A stretch of 6,351 nt of DNA from an uncultured Collinsella sp. Lineage in GTDB: Bacteria > Actinomycetota > Coriobacteriia > Coriobacteriales > Coriobacteriaceae. Shown piece by piece: positions 1 to 6,351 of this stretch (its first letter is position 1; each line of letters opens with the position of its first letter). The translations under genes were made by a program, and so were the position numbers. The stretch lies in contig URNM01000105.1 of NCBI GenBank assembly GCA_900549185.1, positions 1 through 6,351 of the forward strand, read 5' to 3'. Below the pieces are notes generated by a model, which did no database searches, was not told where the DNA came from, and was given only the letters and a program-made list of their open reading frames with translations.

Positions 1-18
1 GGCGGGGTATGCCCCGCC
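1..18. terminator. GC-rich perfect hairpin at the left edge
   Basis: The first 18 bases form a perfect stem-loop, with 7-base arms GGCGGGG and CCCCGCC around the loop TATG. On the plus strand it is followed by TCTTACACC, which is a poor T-tract. On the minus strand the following bases lie outside the window. It is therefore either a weak terminator of a gene to the left or one half of a bidirectional terminator. Between it and the first gene (19-118) I see no convincing promoter. The best guess is TTACCG at 58-63 with CATATC at 81-86 (17-base spacer), which matches the consensus only partly. Confidence 0.45.
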
Positions 19-118
19 TCTTACACCACATCTCTGCGCGCTACCGGTACCCCACTATTACCGAACCAAAATCGAAGTCGCATATCTCATAAAGCTGAAA
101 TGACGTACCCTCATCCCA

Positions 119-3073
119 ATGAACGCTGACAAGAATGGCATTCAAATGAGCAACGCCGTGCATCAATACGCCCTTTTCGGGAACGCCTTATTCAAACTCA
201 ATAAAACGGTTGTCCACGCTTCAGATCCGCGTAAGCAGATCGTAATCTGTAGCAACGGTCCAGACATCCGTTACGCAACACTCGAAGAATGGGACAAAGC
301 CGGCATATCTTTCGGCGAACGTGCACAGACCGAGGGCATCGTTACCAGCGCGAGCCCAGCGCGCGACAAACTCGAGCTCTTTCGCAATCTTTTTACCGGC
401 CGCAAAGATGTGCACGCTCACGGGTATCGCAGAAAAGACGGGGGCATCGGCTATACACCCGCCTGCGCAAATGAGTGGAAGCCAGGCATTTGCCCCAAAG
501 CAAACCATCACAGAATTAAATGCGCTGAATGTCGCAGCCGCACATTCCTTGAGCTGAACGATGCCGCCATTATCGCCCATTTCAAAGGCAGCGACGACAG
601 GCTCCGGGACGTCATAGGTCAATATGTTCTCGACAAAGACTGCAACACAAATGTCCTTGTCATTGATTTTGACAAAGCCGATTGGAAAGAAGCGACAAAC
701 GCTATCAGGCTTGTCGTAAAAAACCATGGAATTAACGCTGCGGTCGAGCGATCAAGGTCAGGCAACGGCGCGCATATCTGGTTTTTCTTCCTAGAACCTA
801 TAAACGCAAAGACAGCACGAGATTTCGGTAGCTGCCTTATCGCCGAAGCAGCGGCACTCAACAAGACAATCACCTTCGAAGCCTTTGACCGAATGATACC
901 CGCGCAGTCCACCATTCCTGAAGGCGGCTTTGGAAATCTCATTGCGCTGCCCTTTCAGGGAAAAGCGCAGCGGGAAGGAAACAGCGTATTTGTTGACGAA
1001 CGATTCGAGCCCTTTCCCGACCAATGGCTTTACCTTTCGCAAATCCAACTAATCTCGCGTGCGACGGTGGATCGTCTGATCGAGGACACCAAAAACAAAC
1101 CGCTTGGAATAGCAACAGCTGCAGCGACAAACAAAACCAGGCGCAATGTCCAAAAGCCACGAAAGCGGCTCCCGCTCACGCCACGAGACTTCCCCTCGAA
1201 CCTGCTCGTCACACAAGCCGATATGCTCTACATCCCCGAAAAGTCTCTGAGCCCGGCAGCTCAAATGGAAATCCGCAGGCTTGCGACATTTGCCAACCCG
1301 GAGTTCTTCCGTGCGCAATCTATGCATCAATCAGTATTCGGCAAACCGCGACTCATAGACCTCAGCGAACTTAGAGATGGCCGCGTCGCGATTCCCAGAG
1401 GCTGCAAAGCCCAACTTGAGCAGCTGATTCAAGAAGCCCACGTTACTGCCCATTATTCAGACGAACGTAGCACAGGCAATCCAATTGAGATGGCATTCAA
1501 AGGGACCCTTCATCCCGAACAGCAAATTGCCGCCGACCAGATGCTTGAATACGAAGACGGAATCATGTCTGCGCCAACGGGCTTCGGTAAAACCGTCATC
1601 GGAGCTTATCTTATTGCCGCCGTTGGTCTTCCGGCGCTCGTCATTGTTCCAAAGACCGCGCTCATAGCCCAATGGAAATCGCAGCTCGAACGATTTCTCG
1701 ACATTACGGACACCAGAGAGCCGGTCCGAACGCCAAAAGGACGAATCAGCAAAAAGCAACCTCCCCTTATTGGACAAATCGGAGGGGGCAAAACCGCCGT
1801 CAGCGGCCTTATCGACGTCGCTTCCTTTCAGTCGCTATCTGGCAAAGACTCCCAAACCGGGGAGCCGATAGTTAAGAACCTTGTTCGTAATTACGGCCTC
1901 ATTATCTGCGACGAATGCCACCATGCTGCCGCGCCACAGCTCGAGCTCGTCCTCAAGTCCGCTCCAGCCAAATATATATATGGCCTCTCCGCGACACCCG
2001 AGCGCTCCGACGGACTCACGCGGGCGCTCTCGATGCTCTGCGGCCCGCTTCGCTATGTCATCGATCCAAAAACGCAGGCAATTCAGCAGGGCATCCAGCG
2101 CATCGTTCGACCGAGATTTACCGGCATTCGGCTATCCGCCTACGAGCCGGATGCAAGCTTCAATCAGATTCTCGATATGCTGTGTGCACATGCGGCAAGA
2201 AACGAATTGATTGTCGATGACGCCCTCGAAGCAGCGTCAAACGGTCGACATCCGCTCATACTATCCAAAAGGAAAAAGCATGCTGAGGAACTGTTCAGGT
2301 TGCTTAATGATCGCAGACACGAGCCCATACTCTTAACCGGAGAAATCGGCGCCAAAGAAAGAAAAGCGATACTGAACAGTCTTCCCGGCTTTGAGCATGA
2401 ACATCGAATCATCGTCGCCACCGAAAGCCTTCTGAGCGAGGGCTTCGATCTGTCCTACCTTGACACCCTTTTCATTGCCACGCCGATATCTTGGGACGGC
2501 AGCGTAACGCAGCAGGTGGGCAGACTGCATAGAAGCCACGAGGGCAAGCAACAGGTTGAGATATTCGACTACATTGACCTGTCGATACCCATGCTCGCCC
2601 GCATGTACCAGAAAAGACTCAAGACGTACGCCAAGTTGGGGTACGAAATTTATTCAGCAGAGGACAGCGAGCAACCCGATTACAACATTCTCATAGAGCC
2701 GGCAAACGCTATTGAGGCATTAATTAAAGACATCACCGGTGCCACAAAGAGTGCCTTCATAGCCGCATCCTACGCATCCGCCGCATGCCTCACGAAACTC
2801 ACCACCACACTCGCAGGCGCAGCCGCCCGTGGGATTACCCTTGAGGTTTATGTTGCCTCACCTCCGCGCGATGACGCGAAAGCGATTTTTGCCGAGATGA
2901 ACGTCGACTATTCCGTCAAGGCCAAAGGGCGGCTGTGCGCGGCCGTGATTGACGAGGAAACTGTCTGGTACGGGACTATCCCGCTGCTGGCATTCCCCAA
3001 GAAAGAAGACCGCAGCATCCGTTTCAAAAGCAACGAAGTCGCCGCTGAGTTTTTGAGCGAAATCCAGCAATGA
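119..3073 (+). CDS. TOTE-type AEP primase / SF2 helicase fusion with degenerate C-terminal PLD-like domain
   Basis: This 984-residue protein joins a primase-like polymerase to a DNA helicase and probably acts on DNA or R-loops in the cytoplasm. Residues 1-85 are unrecognised. Residues 86-310 are an archaeo-eukaryotic primase domain of the TOTE class: a four-Cys zinc knuckle (C116, C125, C135, C138), metal-binding D183-F-D185, the S214-GNGA-H219 motif, D257 in FDRMIP, then GGFGNLIALPFQ (269-280) and GNSVFVD (287-293). Residues 365-460 are a linker that I recognise as conserved in relatives. The SF2 helicase spans about 464-845: Walker A APTGFGKT (485-492), DECHH (598-602), LSATP (623-627), SEGFD (773-777) and QQVGRLHR (798-805). 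Residues 855-984 resemble a phospholipase-D nuclease, but H and K of the HKD motif are R938 and C940; only D945 remains. The start is uncertain: an in-frame TGA lies at 101, no Shine-Dalgarno precedes 119, and ATG at 146 is an alternative. A role in defence against mobile DNA is inferred from the family. Confidence 0.9.
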   Translation: MNADKNGIQMSNAVHQYALFGNALFKLNKTVVHASDPRKQIVICSNGPDIRYATLEEWDKAGISFGERAQTEGIVTSASPARDKLELFRNLFTGRKDVHAHGYRRKDGGIGYTPACANEWKPGICPKANHHRIKCAECRSRTFLELNDAAIIAHFKGSDDRLRDVIGQYVLDKDCNTNVLVIDFDKADWKEATNAIRLVVKNHGINAAVERSRSGNGAHIWFFFLEPINAKTARDFGSCLIAEAAALNKTITFEAFDRMIPAQSTIPEGGFGNLIALPFQGKAQREGNSVFVDERFEPFPDQWLYLSQIQLISRATVDRLIEDTKNKPLGIATAAATNKTRRNVQKPRKRLPLTPRDFPSNLLVTQADMLYIPEKSLSPAAQMEIRRLATFANPEFFRAQSMHQSVFGKPRLIDLSELRDGRVAIPRGCKAQLEQLIQEAHVTAHYSDERSTGNPIEMAFKGTLHPEQQIAADQMLEYEDGIMSAPTGFGKTVIGAYLIAAVGLPALVIVPKTALIAQWKSQLERFLDITDTREPVRTPKGRISKKQPPLIGQIGGGKTAVSGLIDVASFQSLSGKDSQTGEPIVKNLVRNYGLIICDECHHAAAPQLELVLKSAPAKYIYGLSATPERSDGLTRALSMLCGPLRYVIDPKTQAIQQGIQRIVRPRFTGIRLSAYEPDASFNQILDMLCAHAARNELIVDDALEAASNGRHPLILSKRKKHAEELFRLLNDRRHEPILLTGEIGAKERKAILNSLPGFEHEHRIIVATESLLSEGFDLSYLDTLFIATPISWDGSVTQQVGRLHRSHEGKQQVEIFDYIDLSIPMLARMYQKRLKTYAKLGYEIYSAEDSEQPDYNILIEPANAIEALIKDITGATKSAFIAASYASAACLTKLTTTLAGAAARGITLEVYVASPPRDDAKAIFAEMNVDYSVKAKGRLCAAVIDEETVWYGTIPLLAFPKKEDRSIRFKSNEVAAEFLSEIQQ

Positions 3074-3114
3074 GGAGAACCGGGGGCCGCAGCAGCGAAC
3101 GGGGCGCGCCTATC

Positions 3115-3181
3115 AGTTGCGGTGAAATAGGGACTGTTTTTGGCCAATCGACCGCAAATCAGTCCCTATTCCACCGCAACT
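3115..3181. repeat. 67-bp palindromic repeat between convergent genes
   Basis: Two 22-base arms (3115-3136 and 3160-3181) are inverted copies with a single mismatch, separated by a 23-base spacer. The arms read outward-in AGTTGCGGTG, then AATAGGGACTG after the mismatched base. The spacer can add a short TTT/AAA pairing. It lies 41 bases after the primase-helicase stop codon and 13 bases from the toxin stop codon, so transcripts from either side would fold it. No T-tract follows on either strand, so it is not a classical terminator. I infer a dispersed palindromic repeat (REP- or MITE-like). I see no target-site duplication. Confidence 0.85.
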
Positions 3182-3194
3182 TGGAAATCGGCGA

Positions 3195-3503
3195 TCAGCC
3201 CAGCGGACCCTGAAACAGTTCCTCATGCGAGCCCATTCTCACCAGCCTAATCACTGGGTTAGTCTTATGGGGAAGATAAAGAACGACCACATCGACCAAG
3301 CCATCGGATAGGTGGAAATCGATGTGGCCGTTGTAGTTTCCGCCCGGGTTTGAGAGCTCGTGGGCGCCATACTCCGCCGGAAGTGACCCATGAGCCACAA
3401 GCTCTGCAACCGCCGCTTTAAACTCACTTTTTAGCTGCGGATGCATGCGCATCGTTCGTTTGTAGTCCGCCTTAAATTGAGCCTCGACTTTAATCTCGAA
3501 CAT
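3195..3503 (-). CDS. yafQ: YafQ-family type II toxin (mRNA interferase)
   Basis: This 102-residue RelE-superfamily toxin is expected to cleave mRNA in the ribosomal A site when freed from its antitoxin. The N-terminal part (FKADYKRTMRMHPQL, residues 10-24) fits the family's opening helix. The core YGAHELSN, IDFHLSDG, VVVLY and RLVRMGSHEELF matches YafQ. The catalytic set of E. coli YafQ (H50, H63, D67, H87) appears here as H48, H64, D67 and H93 by motif alignment, so the enzyme looks intact. An insertion, NPGGNY (52-57), follows the first histidine. The start codon lies two bases after the antitoxin stop, and its Shine-Dalgarno GAGGAA (3509-3514) is embedded in the last antitoxin codons, so the two are translationally coupled. 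Family assignment is firm; cleavage specificity cannot be read from the sequence. Confidence 0.92.
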   Translation of the reverse strand: MFEIKVEAQFKADYKRTMRMHPQLKSEFKAAVAELVAHGSLPAEYGAHELSNPGGNYNGHIDFHLSDGLVDVVVLYLPHKTNPVIRLVRMGSHEELFQGPLG

Positions 3504-3505
3504 CG

Positions 3506-3805
3506 CTATTCCTCATCGAGGAATGACATAAGCTCATCAGCGTTATTGAATGACGGGCTATCGTCCGGTAAAATCCCCAACTCATGAGCCTCGGCGATCA
3601 CCATGGCACGCCTCGTCGCCTCGTTGGGCATCTCCGCCCTTCCTACAATCTCAAAAGGAATCTTTCGCTGATTTACCAGCTGCCGAACGGCAAGATTGAG
3701 ATAGGAATTGAGGCTGAGGCCGACCGAATCCAAGAACTCAGTCGCCTGCTCCTTGAGCCCCTCTTCGAGGCGAACCGTCGTAGGCTTAACCGTTGCAGTA
3801 GACAT
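3506..3805 (-). CDS. dinJ: RelB/DinJ-family antitoxin
   Basis: This 99-residue antitoxin is the first gene of a two-gene operon with the YafQ-type toxin. Residues 9-46 form a ribbon-helix-helix: strand TTVRL, first helix EEGLKEQATEFLDSVG, then SLNSYLNLAVRQLV, followed by the family-typical KIPFEI (48-53). The acidic C-terminal tail (FNNADELMSFLDEE) is the expected toxin-binding segment. The reading frame is open upstream to 3898, but I choose the ATG at 3805 because a near-perfect Shine-Dalgarno precedes it at five bases and because the residues before it do not resemble the family. The protein should neutralise the toxin and repress its own promoter through the palindrome just upstream. It lies next to the LOG gene on the same strand but has its own promoter signal. 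Confidence 0.92.
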   Translation of the reverse strand: MSTATVKPTTVRLEEGLKEQATEFLDSVGLSLNSYLNLAVRQLVNQRKIPFEIVGRAEMPNEATRRAMVIAEAHELGILPDDSPSFNNADELMSFLDEE

Positions 3806-3810
3806 ACGCG

Positions 3811-3818
3811 ACCTCCTT
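3811..3818 (-). promoter_or_regulatory. Shine-Dalgarno of the antitoxin gene
   Basis: The minus strand reads AAGGAGGT, a near-ideal anti-16S match, followed by five bases (CGCGT) and ATG at 3805. It sets the antitoxin start against the longer open frame beginning at 3898. Confidence 0.9.
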
Positions 3819-3836
3819 GCCCTCGTCTTTTGCATC

Positions 3837-3888
3837 AGTATACCCAATATAAATGGCAACCTGACGTTAGATAGCATCAGATTGCCAT
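3837..3888 (-). promoter_or_regulatory. Toxin-antitoxin promoter and palindromic operator
   Basis: On the minus strand a TATACT -10 box lies at 3842-3837, about 32 bases before the antitoxin ATG. The -35 position (3865-3860) reads GTCAGG, a poor match. Just upstream, overlapping that -35 position, is an inverted repeat with arms at 3853-3864 and 3877-3888. On the plus strand these read ATGGCAACCTGA and TCAGATTGCCAT, pairing at 11 of 12 positions across a 12-base spacer. The arm centres are 24 bases apart, about two helical turns, so two ribbon-helix-helix dimers could bind one DNA face. RelB/DinJ proteins autoregulate through such sites. That this is the operator is inference. Confidence 0.65.
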
Positions 3889-3919
3889 GCATATTCATGT
3901 CGCGGTAGACACGATTGCT

Positions 3920-4678
3920 CTACATCAACCCGCTGAGCGCAATGTCGACGGACTCGTTGAGGTCATCGGTAATGTGTACCAGATCCGGATCGAGCGGGCT
4001 GATCATACCGGCGCTCATCACCGGGCCGTTGAGCCAGTCGAACAGGCCCTGCCAGTACTCGCTGCCCACCAGCACGAGCGGCATGCGCTTGACCTTGTGC
4101 GTCTGCACCAGCGTGAGCACCTCGAACATCTCGTCGAGCGTGCCAAAGCCGCCGGGAAACACGATGGCGCCCGAGCTGTACTTAACGAACATGGTTTTGC
4201 GCACAAAGAAGTAGCGGAAGTCCATACCGAGGTTTACGTATTTGTTGAGCCCCTGCTCGTGCGGCAATTCAATGCCCAGGCCAACTGACTTGCCATTGAC
4301 ACTCGCCGCTCCCCTGTTGGCCGCTTCCATGATGCCGGGGCCGCCACCGGTGATGACCGCCACGCCACGTTGCGCGATCTTGCGCCCGACGGTACGCGCC
4401 GCTTTGTAGAGCGGATCGGTCTTGGGCGTGCGGGCGCTACCGAAGATGGTCACCGCGGGCCCGAGCTCGGCAAGCGCGCCAAAGCCGTCGACAAACTCAG
4501 CCTGAATGCGCAGTACGCGCCACGGATCGGCATGCAACCAGTCGGTCGACTCCTCGGGCGCCAGCAGGTTGGCGTAGGTGTTGTCCTTGGGAATCATGGG
4601 ACCGCGCATGACCACAGGACCGCGTCGGTACGTCTCGTCGTAGGCCGGCTCGCCCTCGACGTTCTCATTCTTAATCAT
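3920..4678 (-). CDS. LOG family protein (TIGR00730-type nucleotide phosphoribohydrolase)
   Basis: This 252-residue Rossmann-fold protein belongs to the LOG family, often mislabelled 'lysine decarboxylase'. Members hydrolyse the N-glycosidic bond of nucleoside 5'-monophosphates, releasing ribose 5-phosphate and the base. Some act on cytokinin nucleotides, others on AMP or similar. Visible motifs are TIFGSAR (77-83), GGGPGIMEAANRGA (111-124), VGLGIELPHEQ (132-142), RK at 160-161 and the signature PGGFGTLDE (175-183) with catalytic E183. The first 50 residues, including the tract RRGPVVMRGP, form a non-catalytic extension. The frame stays open to 4750, but ATG at 4678 has a good ribosome binding site while the upstream portion crosses a terminator. 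It lies 213 bases downstream of tgt on the same strand. The substrate cannot be deduced here. Confidence 0.94.
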   Translation of the reverse strand: MIKNENVEGEPAYDETYRRGPVVMRGPMIPKDNTYANLLAPEESTDWLHADPWRVLRIQAEFVDGFGALAELGPAVTIFGSARTPKTDPLYKAARTVGRKIAQRGVAVITGGGPGIMEAANRGAASVNGKSVGLGIELPHEQGLNKYVNLGMDFRYFFVRKTMFVKYSSGAIVFPGGFGTLDEMFEVLTLVQTHKVKRMPLVLVGSEYWQGLFDWLNGPVMSAGMISPLDPDLVHITDDLNESVDIALSGLM

Positions 4679-4682
4679 GGGT

Positions 4683-4688
4683 ACTCCT
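4683..4688 (-). promoter_or_regulatory. Shine-Dalgarno of the LOG gene
   Basis: The minus strand reads AGGAGT followed by ACCC and the ATG at 4678. It supports this start over an alternative TTG/ATG at 4750/4747, which has no ribosome binding site. Confidence 0.85.
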
Positions 4689-4694
4689 ATCGAG

Positions 4695-4742
4695 AAAAAG
4701 AAAAGCGGGCGGGGTCGACGCCATGCGCCAAACACCCGCCCG
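4695..4742 (-). terminator. Rho-independent terminator after tgt
   Basis: On the minus strand a perfect 8-bp stem (CGGGCGGG at 4742-4735 with CCCGCCCG at 4713-4706) closes a 21-base loop. One C and the tract TTTTCTTTTT (4704-4695) follow directly. This is a standard intrinsic terminator for tgt transcripts. It ends only seven bases before the LOG Shine-Dalgarno, so LOG transcripts that begin in the tgt-LOG gap or in tgt must pass it. The rest of the gap (4743-4891) contains a 6-bp hairpin at 4865-4881 and the palindrome CAAGCGCTTG at 4778-4787. I see no convincing promoter there. Confidence 0.85.
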
Positions 4743-4891
4743 AACATCAACTATTCGGTATGGTACCCACGTTGCATCAAGCGCTTGCAAGGCATCGGTC
4801 AGCGGTCGCGCAGCCGGCGTCAGCGAATGCGACGAGCGACTGCCGCTCAACCTTTGCCGTTGCCCACGCTCTGCAAGCGTGCCTGTCGCCC

Positions 4892-6031
<1,140 letters not shown>

Positions 6032-6068
6032 AAACTGGAACTCCTTGGTTGCGGTTCATACGCAAACC

Positions 6069-6074
6069 ATTATA
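6069..6074 (-). promoter_or_regulatory. -10 element of the tgt promoter
   Basis: The minus strand reads a perfect TATAAT here, 37 bases before the tgt ATG, which gives a short leader of about 30 bases. No good -35 box lies 16-18 bases upstream. Instead the spacer contains the small palindrome CGGGTTGCCCG (6085-6075), which could be a regulator site or chance. I see no preQ1 riboswitch in the short leader. Confidence 0.6.
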
Positions 6075-6125
6075 CGGGCAACCCGCAAGAAGCACCGACT
6101 CGACAGAAACTGGTGCAAAGGGGTC

Positions 6126-6264
6126 ATAGTCATTGGGGACGTTCTTAAACGGTTAGTCGTTGGGGACAGTCTTCAGCGCCACCTTGCAAAGGAATGTCCC
6201 AATCTGCCGACACTTAGGGATTGTCCCCAAGTGCCGGCAGATAAAGAACGTCCCCAATGACTAT
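6126..6264. repeat. 139-bp nested inverted repeat with four TTGGGGAC cores
   Basis: The outer arms (6126-6146 and 6244-6264) are perfect 21-base inverted repeats. Inside lies a second hairpin with 19-base arms, 6202-6220 and 6224-6242 (17 of 19 paired, loop TTG). A third, weaker pairing joins about 6160-6173 to 6188-6202. The 8-mer TTGGGGAC occurs on the plus strand at 6133 and 6160, and as its complement at 6223 and 6250. The whole would fold as a three-way junction, either as single-stranded DNA or as RNA. No protein-coding signal is evident inside. I infer a non-coding dispersed element (MITE- or REP/BIME-like). Confidence 0.85.
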
Positions 6265-6289
6265 TGACGGCCAAGGCAACGCCGATGTT

Positions 6290-6351
6290 ATGGCACCGAC
6301 AGACACTATGACCCAATCCGAGGGCACTAAAAAGACAGGAGCCCCCGCTCG
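6290..6351 (+). CDS. Possible 5' end of a plus-strand gene running off the window
   Basis: The frame is open from 6245 to the window end, with ATG candidates at 6257, 6290 and 6308. From 6290 it reads MAPTDTMTQSEGTKKTGAPA, a polar, Thr/Ala/Pro-rich stretch as seen at disordered N-termini. No clear Shine-Dalgarno precedes any candidate; the best is AAGG at 6273-6276, 13 bases before 6290. With only about 20 codons visible I cannot assign a product, and the frame may be open by chance. The first candidate (6257) lies inside the repeat's right arm. Confidence 0.3.
   Translation, partial: MAPTDTMTQSEGTKKTGAPA

Noticed and set aside
221..727. 168-codon minus-strand frame inside the primase region
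   Set aside because: It is antisense to clear AEP motifs, with Cys/Phe/Val-rich composition typical of a shadow frame.
3806..3898. Upstream extension of the antitoxin frame
   Set aside because: It would place coding sequence over the promoter and operator; the strong Shine-Dalgarno fits the ATG at 3805.
3904..3923. Hairpin GTAGA/TCTAC at the LOG stop codon as a terminator
   Set aside because: It has only a 5-bp stem with a 9-base loop and no T-tract; likely chance.
4679..4750. Upstream extension of the LOG frame
   Set aside because: It crosses the tgt terminator, lacks a ribosome binding site and does not look like family sequence.
6032..6068. preQ1 riboswitch in the tgt leader
   Set aside because: The leader is about 30 bases and does not show the compact hairpin plus A-rich tail of that class.
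6126..6264. CRISPR array
   Set aside because: The TTGGGGAC copies are inverted relative to one another and unevenly spaced; no direct repeats with spacers of constant length.

Overview
The window looks like a chromosomal segment of a moderately high-GC Gram-positive bacterium. I favour a gut-type actinobacterium of the Coriobacteriia (Collinsella/Olsenella-like). This rests on the protein style of the tgt and LOG genes, strong AGGAG-type ribosome binding sites, and short palindromic repeats with AATAGGGACTG and TTGGGGAC cores, which I associate from memory with such genomes. The assignment is inference, not proof.

Layout. A perfect GC-rich hairpin sits at the left edge (1-18). A single long plus-strand gene (119-3073) follows. 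It encodes a 984-residue fusion of an archaeo-eukaryotic-type primase (the AEP domain of the 'TOTE conflict system' class), an SF2 helicase and a C-terminal phospholipase-D-like domain whose catalytic His and Lys are gone. Its end faces four minus-strand genes, and a 67-bp palindromic repeat (3115-3181) lies in the convergent gap. Going leftward, the minus-strand genes are tgt (4892-6031, tRNA-guanine transglycosylase), a LOG-family nucleotide phosphoribohydrolase (3920-4678), a RelB/DinJ-type antitoxin (3506-3805) and a YafQ-type toxin (3195-3503). A rho-independent terminator separates tgt from the LOG gene. The toxin-antitoxin pair has its own promoter with a palindromic probable operator. 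The right end (6032-6351) holds the tgt promoter, a 139-bp nested inverted repeat (6126-6264) and possibly the first codons of a plus-strand gene that runs off the window.

How the parts work together. tgt and LOG are ordinary housekeeping genes (queuosine tRNA modification; nucleotide salvage or cytokinin-type chemistry). The primase-helicase gene reads as accessory. It appears lower in GC by eye, has no visible Shine-Dalgarno sequence, and sits beside a toxin-antitoxin module and repeats, as expected of a small defence or genome-conflict islet at a chromosomal insertion point. The main point of interest is this solitary primase-helicase with an apparently dead nuclease domain.
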